A stretch of DNA of 64,000 bases from Clostridium aceticum (GCF_001042715.1 NZ_CP009687.1:2843418-2907417), one strand, 5' to 3'; counted from the first letter of the stretch, positions 16,662 through 26,351 are shown. Numbers and translations are program-made. Notes: generated by a model not told the origin, from the sequence alone.

Positions 16662-18758
16662 TTACTTATCGTTCTTGGTAAATTTTTTGATGAATAATTT
16701 TTCCTTTTTATTGTAATGGATATCATTTAATTTCATATACTCACCAACATATGGATTATTTACACTTCTATATACTGTATCTGGTTTAAATTGTGGTAAT
16801 TTACTTTGTAGGTCTTTTAATGATAATTTTTCTTCCTTTAAGTTCTTTAACTCTTCCACAATGGCATACCAACATGTAGTTTTTTTAAAATCAGTTGCGT
16901 TATTTATACCGTTAAAATATTTAGGATGCCATTCTACATTTTTTATAGTAAAATGCTTTTTCAATTTGTCTATCAAACTTAAATCATCGTAAAATAACAT
17001 ATATACATTGCCTTCTAAGCCTTGTCTAACTGATATTCTTCCTATTTGTTGAATACAATCAATGACATATTCATTTAATCTGGTTTCAGTATATCCTTCT
17101 TCATTTCCTATAGAAATGGTTTTATTTGTATAATACAACTCTCCTTTATTTAGCATTCCTAAAAATACTATATTCCCATAATCTTTAAAATCATTTACTC
17201 CTGTTGTAGCTGCTCCAAAATGTCTAATAGTACATTTAATATCCTTTATATCCAATGATTGAATAGCGTTTTTAATATCTTCTTCAAAGGAGAATACATT
17301 TCCTAACTTGTCCACGATTTCTTTGTAACATATTACCAAAGTATCTTTAGCAGTAGACTTTATAATTTCTTCAACTTCCTGTGCTAGTAAATTTATATTA
17401 GTCAGGTAAAATTCTTTATTGCCTTTAAAATTTCTATATCCCTTATTGTGGTTATTTTTGCTATTATTGCTGTATATTAAGGAACTCTTCGCTGTTTTTT
17501 GTGGACTATAAAATAAGTTCAATTTACCTTTAGGCGTTTCATGTAACTCATCTAAAAATATAACATTACTTTTTTTATAATCATTATCTATCCTGCTGGT
17601 TGCATCTAAAATTATGGTTTTATTAAAATACTTACTGTAGTTCTTCAAATCTATATATCTTATATAGCTGAACTGTTTTTTATCATTTTTGTGCCAGCTT
17701 CTACTTGTTGAACCTCCATAATTTAAAAATTTTTCTACCTTATTTAAGGTTACTACATCTTCGTACTTTTCTGATAGTACACCATAAATAGCATGATTAA
17801 ATCGAAACTTGGAGTTATAGACTTGATTTACACGCTTGATACCTGATCCTGAAGTATTAGGATATTCTAATGATCCAATATATTTTTCTACACTATCAAT
17901 TTCTGCTTTTATTTCCTCTGCTAAATTAACCCCTTTCATTTTTGTTAATATAGCTTCCCATTCCTCTAAGAGAATATTATCAATATCCTTTGTTTCTAAT
18001 TTTTCATCAATGATTAATACTTCCCTGCCTGAGATTTTTTCCATAACCTCCTCAAGATCATTACTTAAAAATAACCTTTGATGTGTTATTACTAATGATG
18101 GGTGTTTCTCTATGCTCCATCTACTTAATTTAACACCACAATTTCTTTGGCAATCTTTACATAAAATAGGAGAATACTCTACATATTCACTTGGTAGGCT
18201 TCCGAAATAATTTTTAATTTTTTTGGGGTCTTTCCACACTAAACAGTCTTTGTAATTAAATCCTCTTATTAATCTAGCTATAAAATAATCTTCATGTGGC
18301 TTTTCTTGGCCTCGTAAATATCCATACTCCTTGTAATCTTCCAAATCTCCATAATATAGCTCTTCTATACTTTGTTTATAAGTAGTTTCATCACACCAAA
18401 GTTTTAATTGTTGTTTTAAAGGTTCAAACTTTACTCCTACATCCATGCAGAATTCTCTTCCTTCATTAAGGGTTCTTTTTACTATCACTGAGGAAAATTC
18501 TTTATTTACCGTATACATATATTTTACAAACTCTATTAATAAAGTGGATTTTCCTTGACCTATATCTAAATTTACAACAATAGGCTCTTCGACTTTAACT
18601 GGATTTAAGAATAAGCTTGCAAGTTTCTTTAAGTTTTCTTCTTGTCTCCTTGGGATATCTCTTCTGATAGTTGATTTGAAGCCCTCTATTATAGCCTTGA
18701 CATTTTCTTTATATCCTGCTTTAGGCTTTATTATATCTTTTAAATGTTTAACCGCCAT
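16662..18758 (-). CDS. SF2 helicase-like protein with cysteine cluster
   Basis: The 698 residues show Walker A DIGQGKST (65-72), the DEAH-like IIDEK (249-253), an ITHQRLF string (224-230) and a C-terminal motif VI-like QQIGRISVRQG. Between Walker A and DEAH are C172, C200, C203 and C207 (ILCKDCQRNCG), placed like the Fe-S cysteines of the XPD/DinG group, so an Fe-S or zinc site is likely. It is probably an ATP-dependent DNA helicase of the phage replication module. It lies between the polymerase-like and topoisomerase-like genes, reads in the same direction and is likely part of the same early unit. Assignment to XPD/DinG is inferred from motif order only. Confidence 0.7.
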   Translation of the reverse strand: MAVKHLKDIIKPKAGYKENVKAIIEGFKSTIRRDIPRRQEENLKKLASLFLNPVKVEEPIVVNLDIGQGKSTLLIEFVKYMYTVNKEFSSVIVKRTLNEGREFCMDVGVKFEPLKQQLKLWCDETTYKQSIEELYYGDLEDYKEYGYLRGQEKPHEDYFIARLIRGFNYKDCLVWKDPKKIKNYFGSLPSEYVEYSPILCKDCQRNCGVKLSRWSIEKHPSLVITHQRLFLSNDLEEVMEKISGREVLIIDEKLETKDIDNILLEEWEAILTKMKGVNLAEEIKAEIDSVEKYIGSLEYPNTSGSGIKRVNQVYNSKFRFNHAIYGVLSEKYEDVVTLNKVEKFLNYGGSTSRSWHKNDKKQFSYIRYIDLKNYSKYFNKTIILDATSRIDNDYKKSNVIFLDELHETPKGKLNLFYSPQKTAKSSLIYSNNSKNNHNKGYRNFKGNKEFYLTNINLLAQEVEEIIKSTAKDTLVICYKEIVDKLGNVFSFEEDIKNAIQSLDIKDIKCTIRHFGAATTGVNDFKDYGNIVFLGMLNKGELYYTNKTISIGNEEGYTETRLNEYVIDCIQQIGRISVRQGLEGNVYMLFYDDLSLIDKLKKHFTIKNVEWHPKYFNGINNATDFKKTTCWYAIVEELKNLKEEKLSLKDLQSKLPQFKPDTVYRSVNNPYVGEYMKLNDIHYNKKEKLFIKKFTKNDK

Positions 18759-18782
18759 ATATACCGATCACCTACTTTGCAA

Positions 18783-18971
18783 TTAACTTACAATATCTTT
18801 AAATTGATTATATTTCCCCATTATACTTCTAATTTCAGGTGTATCTTTGAAAATATAGATCTTTCTACTTGAATCTTTTAAATCTGCTTTTTCATTAATT
18901 TTGTGAAATCTATTGAACATAAGCCAACCAGCCATTCTTTCCTGCGTTATTACAATTGTTTCATTTTTCAT
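18783..18971 (-). CDS. DUF5659-like small protein
   Basis: The 62 residues include an N-terminal basic helix followed by RKIYIFKDTPEIRSIMGKY. The layout (a GWLMFNRF segment then an IFKD strand) recalls DUF5659 proteins of phages and ICEs. It is located 24 bases before the helicase-like gene. Function unknown. The 108-base spacer upstream contains a CATCCTC/GAGGATG hairpin without a T run. Confidence 0.55.
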   Translation of the reverse strand: MKNETIVITQERMAGWLMFNRFHKINEKADLKDSSRKIYIFKDTPEIRSIMGKYNQFKDIVS

Positions 18972-19079
18972 ATCTATTGACCTCCTTTTATAAGATTATG
19001 GAAGATGTAAAGTTGGCACCCTACACCCTCCACATCCTCAAGGCGCTAGCCGAAGAGGATGCTTATTTATTAAAGTCAT

Positions 19080-22000
19080 TTATGCGATAGCCTTAATACT
19101 GCAATCCACTGTAATTGTCCTGGTAGACTTAGCATCTTCATATACTTTTTTTATGACTATCCTACTACCTTCATATTGCTTCAATATATCATGCTTAATG
19201 CCAATAATTTTTCCTGTAGCATCCCATAGCTGGGGATATCCATCATTTATTTTTAATTGTAATACTGCTCCATCATAGACTCGATTAGCAATATCATCGG
19301 TTGTTAATCCTTTATCTAATCCCATACATAAAACGTTAGTTAGTTCTAAATCATTGGCTGGCTCTTTAGCCAGATATTCTTCCAGCACTTCTATATCTGA
19401 AATTTCTTCTATTTCCTCTTGCTTATAGATTTTCATGTCATCCTTTACTATATAATAATGATCTAAGAGATTAAAATCATAATGGCATCGTTCATCTGAT
19501 CCAAGCACATCTATTTTATCTTCATCTTGGTTTAGCCATAAATGATATAATATTCCCTCTGGAAACATCCATGCAAAGTTCCAATTATCTTGCCATCTTA
19601 AATCTTTTTTATCTTTGCTGTTCTCCTTTGAATATTTATAGGCATAGTTTACTGCTACCTGAGCTACCACAGAAGGGTTGGGACACAGTTTATAAATCCG
19701 CTCCCTGGTTTTTTTATTAAGATCTGAATATTCTCTTCGCTTTAATTTGCGCTGTTCTTTATTTTCATCAGCCTTAGAATATTTATCAATGGTTTTATAT
19801 CTTTCATTGATCTTTTTGAACTTGTCCTTATAGCGTAAAAACTCTGGTTCTAACTTTGCTTCATATTCTTTGATTACAGCATAATCTAAATTAGGATTCT
19901 CCAGTAAGGCTAGAGTATTTTTCAGTATTTCTCCATCTTTTCTTTTTCTGGTGTTTTTATTTATCTGTTCACCAATCCACTTTTCATATTTAGAAAGCAA
20001 CTTTTCTGCAAACCAATCTAGGGGGCTTTCGTATTGATTGTCATATTTCCATTTGCTTCCTCCACTTTTATAGTAAAGAAAGGTTGGCTTCTTTCGAAAG
20101 TTATACTGAAAGGATTTACATATTTCCACTGGAAGACCACTTTTGCTGGCATCAATCTGAAGTCCTTGTAAATACTTTCCATACCTAATAGCATCTTGAT
20201 ATTTCTTTGTTTTTCTTTCAGCCATCATTCTATTTTCAACTTGAGTGGCTTTATCGGTGATTTGTCCGGTTTTATCATCAGCATGAAGAATGAAACTAAC
20301 CACTGCTTCTTTGGTAAATGCTACTGGTTCTACGGTGTCCTTATCTGCATAGTTGACCTGGGGTAGGGCTTCTTGTAGAAAATCTAAAAGGGTTACTGTA
20401 CCTTGGTTATTTATTTTATTAAGATCTTTTTCCTTTTTTGAGTGGGTATAGATATAGGCATTACTATCTTCAACTTTTATTGTCTTACACCAAGCTAACC
20501 AAGTCATTTCCATTTCTTTATAGTTCCTATCTATACTAAATAAGCAAATCTTGTCCCCATCATAGTCTAAATTCATACGGTGCATGTACAAACCTTCCCC
20601 AAATTGAATAATGTGGTTTAGATGTTCTGTCCATTTACAAGTGTCTGGTATAAACTCCAACTTTGCCACTTCTGAATAGCTGGTGACAGGATTTCTCATA
20701 GCAACATACATTCCTTTTGTTTTTCCCATAAACACTTTATTTTGAGGAACCATTTCTTTTATGATTTCTGTATCTCTATTGATTGCCCAATGAATTAGGG
20801 TGGGAATATGGCATGTTGCAAAGTAATAGTTGCAGGGCATATACATCTTACCTAGCCGCATCTCATTAATCATGTGTTCTATCCTCTGGAGGATCTTTTT
20901 CCTGACGTATGGATCAAAGACCATGTTTTTGTTAATTTTAATGGCTTGAATGATAGGTTCCTCCCAGTTTTCGTTTGTATCTATTTCTTCAGCTTCATCA
21001 TCTAAGATAGGATTAGCCTCTATTTCATGGTCTTCATTGTCCTCATCATCTTCGTTAAAAGAAATTTCTTCCTTTTCATCCTTCAACATATTTAAAAAAG
21101 CTAAAATATACTTTACATCATCCCAATTTACATCCCCTGTATCAGAGTAAATTTTAATTACTTTATTGATCATGTCACACTCATCCTGTGCAAACATTGG
21201 CATATAAACATCTTTAAGTTTTAATGCTAGAAGCATCTGGTAAGTTATTTTTGTATATTTTGATTTTGGAGGATGTACATAATTGGCTATGCCGAAGGTG
21301 TCAAAATCATAGTTTTTAATCAAATCCTTGTATTCATCCATATCTTTAAACAAGCAGCCATCTTTATAATCAGTTTCTCCTTTTTCTAAGAAGGCTTTAA
21401 AACAACTTTTTGTCATAAGAATATCAATGCCATCTACAGGATGGGGATTTCCGAATAAATCTGTGATAGATTCTACCCCCTCTTCCTTTAACCATTCTCT
21501 TAACTCAAGGATGTTAAAAAATGCTTTGCAATAGGGAAAGCGAAGTTGTCCACCCTGATCTTCTAATTTCATCCCAAGTTTTTCAGCAAAGTTGATATCC
21601 ATTAAGGCAGTACCATCAGCAAAATTAATAGGAACATTTTTGATCTCTTCTTTAAATTCAACTTCAGTGGTGATTTTGTCTACTGGAAAAACAAATCTTT
21701 CTTCTGGAATCCTCTCACACTGCTGCTTTGTATAGCAGGGTATCCATTTATAAATCCCTTTGGCAAAAACCATACTAATGGGTTTTGCTGCTTCCTCCAA
21801 TTTTGGTCTCAATCCTTCTTCTTTCCATTGATTTATGGTTTTTTCAGTTTCTTTATTGGATTTCTTTCGCTTAGGTATTTCTTTATTTTTAGCTAGTTTC
21901 TTGCCTTCCGCTAAGGCTTTTTCATACCCTTTTATCGCCTCCAATGCCTCCATATAGGATTGATATAATATTTCTTCTTCATCGGTTCTTTTGTAGGGGG

Positions 22001-22574
22001 CATTATAGACAATATGCTGATTTTCTAATTCATACTCTAGGTCATCAATTACACAAATATCTAACTGATCTATATAATCTTTTATATCGAATAGATTACA
22101 GGATGTCGTCATGAGAGCTACTGCAGTAAGATATTTACTAGGAACTGTAATGTTGGGCTCTTTACCGAGGGTGATTCTTTCCTTTAATTTTTTATAAATA
22201 CCTTCACTAACATAATATTGCTTACAGGTTTTATGTTGGCTTCCACTTAAGGAAACATCCAAGAATACATATTTTTTATCCTTGAAGAAGAAGCCTTTAT
22301 TTAATATTTTTCCAAGCAATGCCTTATCATCGGCATTTGCACCTCTTCCTGTAGTGATGCTGATAATTTCATTTAATGGGTTTGACTGATCTGCTGCAGG
22401 TACTCTGCCTGTAATCTTGTAGGTCATGTAAAATAAAAAGTTTTCACTTTGCTGCACAGGCTTATGTTCTTTTTTTACTTTGATGCTATATTCATTTTTA
22501 TCTTCACATTTTTTGATATCCCTCAATTGAAACTGGTTAATTAAATATTGTTTTCTTTTGGTTTTCATAGGCAC
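19080..22574 (-). CDS. single-chain two-barrel RNA polymerase, YonO / RdRP-like
   Basis: The 1164 residues carry the core of the QDE-1/YonO double-psi-barrel polymerase fold. There is an RNP block (AMRNPVTSYSEVAKLEF, R627-N628-P629). Then comes the metal-binding MNLDYDGDKICLF with D670, D672 and D674. About 137 residues on lies LQIDASKSG with K811, matching the AVDFPKxG motif that follows the DxDGD loop in eukaryotic RdRPs. An acidic linker lies at about 480-515 and coiled-coil-rich tails at both ends. The start is a GTG at 22574 behind AAAGG. YonO of SPbeta is a DNA-dependent RNA polymerase, so a phage transcriptase is likely, but primer or RNA-template use cannot be excluded. It follows a zinc-ribbon gene in the same operon. 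Confidence 0.85.
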   Translation of the reverse strand: MPMKTKRKQYLINQFQLRDIKKCEDKNEYSIKVKKEHKPVQQSENFLFYMTYKITGRVPAADQSNPLNEIISITTGRGANADDKALLGKILNKGFFFKDKKYVFLDVSLSGSQHKTCKQYYVSEGIYKKLKERITLGKEPNITVPSKYLTAVALMTTSCNLFDIKDYIDQLDICVIDDLEYELENQHIVYNAPYKRTDEEEILYQSYMEALEAIKGYEKALAEGKKLAKNKEIPKRKKSNKETEKTINQWKEEGLRPKLEEAAKPISMVFAKGIYKWIPCYTKQQCERIPEERFVFPVDKITTEVEFKEEIKNVPINFADGTALMDINFAEKLGMKLEDQGGQLRFPYCKAFFNILELREWLKEEGVESITDLFGNPHPVDGIDILMTKSCFKAFLEKGETDYKDGCLFKDMDEYKDLIKNYDFDTFGIANYVHPPKSKYTKITYQMLLALKLKDVYMPMFAQDECDMINKVIKIYSDTGDVNWDDVKYILAFLNMLKDEKEEISFNEDDEDNEDHEIEANPILDDEAEEIDTNENWEEPIIQAIKINKNMVFDPYVRKKILQRIEHMINEMRLGKMYMPCNYYFATCHIPTLIHWAINRDTEIIKEMVPQNKVFMGKTKGMYVAMRNPVTSYSEVAKLEFIPDTCKWTEHLNHIIQFGEGLYMHRMNLDYDGDKICLFSIDRNYKEMEMTWLAWCKTIKVEDSNAYIYTHSKKEKDLNKINNQGTVTLLDFLQEALPQVNYADKDTVEPVAFTKEAVVSFILHADDKTGQITDKATQVENRMMAERKTKKYQDAIRYGKYLQGLQIDASKSGLPVEICKSFQYNFRKKPTFLYYKSGGSKWKYDNQYESPLDWFAEKLLSKYEKWIGEQINKNTRKRKDGEILKNTLALLENPNLDYAVIKEYEAKLEPEFLRYKDKFKKINERYKTIDKYSKADENKEQRKLKRREYSDLNKKTRERIYKLCPNPSVVAQVAVNYAYKYSKENSKDKKDLRWQDNWNFAWMFPEGILYHLWLNQDEDKIDVLGSDERCHYDFNLLDHYYIVKDDMKIYKQEEIEEISDIEVLEEYLAKEPANDLELTNVLCMGLDKGLTTDDIANRVYDGAVLQLKINDGYPQLWDATGKIIGIKHDILKQYEGSRIVIKKVYEDAKSTRTITVDCSIKAIA

Positions 22575-22648
22575 TTGATATCCTTTCTTTTTTAAAATTT
22601 TAATTCTACGCTCAAAGCTTAAAATAAACGCTACTGGTATATGATACT

Positions 22649-23086
22649 TTAACTGTCTAGTGCTTTAAGATTTTTTGCCCAGTCTTGGACACTTAGAGCA
22701 TTTTCAAATAATTGTTTTTGCAGTTCCATTTCCTTTAAATTCTTATGATACTTTTTTGAAATCCTTAAGTAAGTAACACCTTTATGCATGTCCAACTGTT
22801 TCACATATCCTTCAGGCATTATGAATAAATCATTAAAACCCTCATCAATGTAAAACCTAATATAGCTGTGGCTTTCTTTTTGCCATATATGACCCGAGCA
22901 ACAATCTGCTACAGGATAACCTTTAGCAATTAATGCCTTAATACTAACAAGATATAATTCATCTACTTCTAACAAAATTCCACTGCATTTTGTACTGGGA
23001 CATTCACTACTACCCCTATATTGGCTTCTTTTTGTTCTAAAATCTGATTCAAAGATATTAAGACATTCAGTACAAAGTAATTTCAT
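22649..23086 (-). CDS. zinc-ribbon protein upstream of the RNA polymerase
   Basis: The start at 23086 (MKLLCTEC) follows AAGGTAGG. The first 45 residues hold CTEC and a CPSTKC pair, a zinc ribbon. A middle GYPVADCCSGH segment and a beta-rich C-terminal half follow, ending in a helical stretch. The gene is the first of the minus-strand early unit, directly before the polymerase gene, which makes a template-binding or transcription-factor role plausible. That is inferred from position and fold only. Confidence 0.6.
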   Translation of the reverse strand: MKLLCTECLNIFESDFRTKRSQYRGSSECPSTKCSGILLEVDELYLVSIKALIAKGYPVADCCSGHIWQKESHSYIRFYIDEGFNDLFIMPEGYVKQLDMHKGVTYLRISKKYHKNLKEMELQKQLFENALSVQDWAKNLKALDS

Positions 23087-23213
23087 CTGCAACCTACCTT
23101 TCTTCAATCGTTTTTACTATTATGAATTTTGAATTTTTATTTGCTATATTGAATCCCATAGAGAAGCTTTTTTGCCAGCTCGCTTTAAATAACACTTTAT
23201 TAAGCAAATAAAA

Positions 23214-23378
23214 AAAGACGATAAAACCAGAATACACACATAAAAAATCTTAATCCAGTAACAGAAAAATACACCAACCCAGTATCTTGATTTAATAATC
23301 AAAATACCACTGCTGGTTTCATATTTTCTTTACTTAAAGATGTAAAATTTTTATGTATATTCTCGTTTTATCGTCTTT
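23214..23378. repeat. 31-bp near-perfect inverted repeat in a 560-base non-coding region
   Basis: The stretch 23087-23646 has no convincing gene. Arms at 23214-23246 (from AAAGACGATAAAAC) and 23348-23378 (to GTTTTATCGTCTTT) pair with about three mismatches and enclose about 100 bases. Partial pairing continues inward. A second inverted pair, AGCTTGA at 23398 and TCAAGCT at 23423, follows. It lies upstream of the early operon, at the likely edge of the prophage. Roles could be an early regulatory region, an origin or a MITE-like insertion. Confidence 0.6.
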
Positions 23379-23646
23379 GCGATAAACGATAGCCTGAAGC
23401 TTGAGTTAATTAAGCATCAAGATCAAGCTATAAAAAATATATGTATAAAATCTATATATATTATGATAATTATTTATCAACAAAATTATTATAAACCAGT
23501 TAAATGGAAAAGTCAACATATATTATTAAATTTTTCCTGTGAGTGTAAGTGAGATTTATAAAATATCTTTAGTGTTTTTTCTATGAGCATACAAAAGAGC
23601 CCTCCTCTAAGATAGCTCCGTAAATACATCATTTTGACTTGTAAAA

Positions 23647-24141
23647 TCATTTATTTAACTGCCATACAGAGTAATTCAATAATCCTGCAAAACTTGCCCA
23701 TAGTATATATGGAATCATTAAATATCCTGCCACTTTATCTAGTCTATAAAATTTAACAGTAGTAATAATAATCAATACCCACAATAATATCAACCATACT
23801 AGGGCAAATCCTCTTTGTTCAAACCTGAAAAAGATTATAGTCCAGAAAAAATTCACAAAAAGCTGTGCTACGTAAAATAATAATGCGCTTTTTACCTGTG
23901 GATCTTTAAAGGCAAGGCTATATATTCTGTATGCTGCAATTCCCATTAGTATAAATAATATAGTCCAAACAACAGGAAATACCCAGCCTGGAGGGGCAAA
24001 TGAAGGCTGTATTAAATTTTGATACTGTTCTCTTGTATTTTGGGTAAGTAGGGAACTTGCAATTCCTACACCTTGAGCAATTGCTATACTTATTAGCATC
24101 TTTATAATACTGCCATTGTGAAGAAGTTGAGATTTATTCAT
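23647..24141 (-). CDS. tspO: TspO/MBR family membrane protein
   Basis: The 164 residues form five hydrophobic segments with the family signature QPSFAPPGWVFPVVWTILF near residue 45, then FNFFW- and NYSVW-like tryptophan blocks. TspO proteins bind porphyrins and related ligands in the membrane. A ribosome-binding site GAGGGGAG precedes the ATG. It is a typical chromosomal gene, so the prophage probably ends before it. It is adjacent to bcp in the same direction. Confidence 0.9.
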   Translation of the reverse strand: MNKSQLLHNGSIIKMLISIAIAQGVGIASSLLTQNTREQYQNLIQPSFAPPGWVFPVVWTILFILMGIAAYRIYSLAFKDPQVKSALLFYVAQLFVNFFWTIIFFRFEQRGFALVWLILLWVLIIITTVKFYRLDKVAGYLMIPYILWASFAGLLNYSVWQLNK

Positions 24142-24187
24142 TTAGTCATCACTCCCCTCTTTAAATTTTTCTGATTCTTATTTTCAA

Positions 24188-24649
24188 TTAGAATTTCTCT
24201 AATGCTTTTAACACTTCCTCACCATGCATATCCGGCTTAACTTTTGGAAATATTTTAATTATAGTACCATTTTCATCTATAATAAATGTCATCCGTACAA
24301 TTCCCATTGCCACTTTTCCAAACATCTTTTTTTCTTGCCATGCTCCATAAGATTCAAGTACACTACGCTCAGGATCACTTAATAAATAAAAAGGTAATTG
24401 ATGTTTGTCCTTAAATTTTTGATGTGAAGTAGCACTATCTTTACTAATACCAATAACAACAGCTCCAGCATCCAATATCTCATCGTATACATCTCTAAAG
24501 CTGCATGCTTGTTTTGTGCAACCAGGTGTATTATCCTTAGGATAAAAATAAAGAACCACCTTTTTACCTTTAAAATCATTTAGAGATATATCGTGTCCTT
24601 CCTCATTCTTTAATGTAAAATTAGGTGCCTTATCTCCTACCTTTAGCAT
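24188..24649 (-). CDS. bcp: thioredoxin-dependent thiol peroxidase (Bcp/PrxQ)
   Basis: The 153 residues are a full-length peroxiredoxin. KVVLYFYPKDNTPGCTKQAC holds the peroxidatic Cys and, five residues on, the resolving Cys of the PrxQ/Bcp class. FIIDENGTIIKIF and VLKALEKF complete the fold. It reduces hydrogen peroxide and organic peroxides with thioredoxin. The ATG lies behind AGGAGC. It is a housekeeping gene without unusual features. Confidence 0.95.
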   Translation of the reverse strand: MLKVGDKAPNFTLKNEEGHDISLNDFKGKKVVLYFYPKDNTPGCTKQACSFRDVYDEILDAGAVVIGISKDSATSHQKFKDKHQLPFYLLSDPERSVLESYGAWQEKKMFGKVAMGIVRMTFIIDENGTIIKIFPKVKPDMHGEEVLKALEKF

Positions 24650-24772
24650 ATTAATTGCTCCTTTTTTTCATATTTTTGCACATCTCTCAGTTTTTTTAAT
24701 TACTTATGATTTATAAAGAAATTGATTTGTGAAGATCTCTCTAGAAATATAGCCAGTATCAACATTACATCA

Positions 24773-25384
24773 TTATTTGTTTTTAATATAGCCAAACTGA
24801 TATTGAGATCTTGAGATAATATCAGATAGAGAATTGCCTGTGCTTTCAACAATAAAATCGTTAGAAGTCACACCATTAGAAGGCTTAACACTTTCTAATT
24901 TTATCCATATTTTGTTTATTAGCTGTTGCCATACTTCTGGAGTTAAGTTTTTATCAGGTGAACTTATTCCTTGAGCATCCGTTTGAATATCTAAAACTTC
25001 ACCCCTATATACTATATCATTTTTCCCATCGCTTCCCTTTCCAACTGCAAAGTAAATTTCAACTATACTATCTTCTTTGATTGTTTTTATAAATTCTTGT
25101 CTTTTCTTTTGGGACATCCCAGTTGAAAGAGAGTTTGTTGAAAACCATACTGCTTTATTTTTAATACAAAATTCCTCATAAATTTTCAATGTCTCTAATC
25201 CATTATAAGTTGCTGTTGCATCCAGCCCAAGCTTTGCAAATATAGCTATATTGTGTATTTTTTTCATATCGTGCTCTATTTCTTTTTTACTTGACTGCTT
25301 TAATAGCTTAGAATTTGTCTCTCTACTATTAATTGTATGTTGAGCTTGTGATGATAAATGTCGAATATCATATCTAAATCCCAT
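24773..25384 (-). CDS. unknown protein with EVE/PUA-like segment, 203 aa
   Basis: The start follows GAGGGAGTTG. The N-terminal 50 residues are basic and helical. The middle has NKAVWFSTNSLSTGMS, then SIVEIYFAVGKGSDGKNDI and VYRGEVLDI, like the strand-loop-strand pattern of PUA/EVE-fold proteins. No catalytic motif is apparent. It is separated from bcp by about 120 bases. A role in nucleic-acid sensing is only a guess. Confidence 0.6.
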   Translation of the reverse strand: MGFRYDIRHLSSQAQHTINSRETNSKLLKQSSKKEIEHDMKKIHNIAIFAKLGLDATATYNGLETLKIYEEFCIKNKAVWFSTNSLSTGMSQKKRQEFIKTIKEDSIVEIYFAVGKGSDGKNDIVYRGEVLDIQTDAQGISSPDKNLTPEVWQQLINKIWIKLESVKPSNGVTSNDFIVESTGNSLSDIISRSQYQFGYIKNK

Positions 25385-25501
25385 TTTATCAACTCCCTCT
25401 AAGCGTATAATTCCATCCTCCCTATACCAATTCCTCCATGAATCCCCAGTTTTTCATCGCAACATTCGACATCTTCCAACAAAAAAAAACCGATCCTAAG
25501 G

Positions 25502-25810
25502 TCAGTCCTTCATTCTTAACACATCATCTAGTAACTCATATCCATTCTCAGTAAAAAGATACTGTAAGACCTTATCTCGATCCTTGATATATACCTTACA
25601 ATACCCAATAAGACATTTGCTAGCTTTCTTAAATTCCATTTCAATATCACCAAATAACTTAGATTCAAAAGCCTCTGCATAAAAGTCCTGTTTATTTAGA
25701 TGGATACAGTGAATGAAATTTAGAATATTGAAAGTTATTTCATCTTCAATGGTAAATTTATCATAACCCTTTTTTATTAATTTGTTTAACTCTAGTTCAT
25801 TAAATCGCAT
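25502..25810 (-). CDS. unknown small helical protein, 102 aa
   Basis: The ATG at 25810 lies 9 bases after GGAG within the end of a YdbC/PC4 fragment, so its translation site is built from that remnant. The protein is helical, with a FTENGYELLDDVLRMKD C-terminus. No family recognised. A weak hairpin and T run overlap its stop codon. Confidence 0.5.
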   Translation of the reverse strand: MRFNELELNKLIKKGYDKFTIEDEITFNILNFIHCIHLNKQDFYAEAFESKLFGDIEMEFKKASKCLIGYCKVYIKDRDKVLQYLFTENGYELLDDVLRMKD

Positions 25811-25905
25811 TAGTTACAACTCCATCCTATTCAAAATATCTCTAAGCTTCTTTAATTCCTCTACTGTCAAAGTAACCCCTTTACCCATCTTTTCATGCTC
25901 AGAAG
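25811..25905 (-). pseudogene. C-terminal fragment of a YdbC/PC4 gene
   Basis: The frame reads SEHEKMGKGVTLTVEELKK then LRDILNRMEL and a stop, the conserved end of YdbC / transcriptional coactivator p15 (PC4) single-strand-DNA-binding proteins. An in-frame TAA just upstream and the lack of the N-terminal part show it is a fragment. The same end occurs again, more decayed, at 26352-26520. Confidence 0.7.
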
Positions 25906-25913
25906 CTTAATAG

Positions 25914-26333
25914 CTAAGTCGATATTATTTCATAATATCTAACATTTAAACAATAATCGAAGCCACGTTGCTTTTTATCGTGAGTATATGCTTGTACCTG
26001 ACCTACAATAAATAATCGTTCCCCTTTTTTAATATTATTGAAGCTTTTCTGAATAATTAAGTGATCTTCATTTATATCTTCAAAACCATTAACACCTTTT
26101 ACTTTTATAACTACCGAAGCTTTGTCAATAAATTTAATAGGTTTTGTTGGGATATTATTGTCAGAGATAGTTATGGGATGGACATATCCTGTCATAGGAT
26201 TATGTGAAATCAGATTATTTGGGTTATATTCATTATACTTTACAATATTTGTATTTTTTTGAAATTCACAAATAATCTTTACCTCACATCCATAATATTT
26301 TCCTAAAGTTCTTCTTTCTTTAATAAACGGCAT
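25914..26333 (-). CDS. unknown protein between YdbC remnants, 139 aa
   Basis: The start follows GGGGTGAATC. The product appears beta-rich with a final KKGERLFIVGQVQAYTHDKK segment and FDYCLNVRYYEII strands, suggesting a small beta-barrel, possibly of OB type. No known family. It is flanked by two degraded copies of the same YdbC/PC4 gene end, which suggests it entered through a duplication or exchange. Confidence 0.55.
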   Translation of the reverse strand: MPFIKERRTLGKYYGCEVKIICEFQKNTNIVKYNEYNPNNLISHNPMTGYVHPITISDNNIPTKPIKFIDKASVVIKVKGVNGFEDINEDHLIIQKSFNNIKKGERLFIVGQVQAYTHDKKQRGFDYCLNVRYYEIIST

Positions 26334-26351
26334 AATGATTCACCCCACTAT

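Noticed and set aside
19030-19062. CATCCTC/GAGGATG hairpin as a terminator
   Set aside because: No T run follows on either strand, so it is not called as a terminator.
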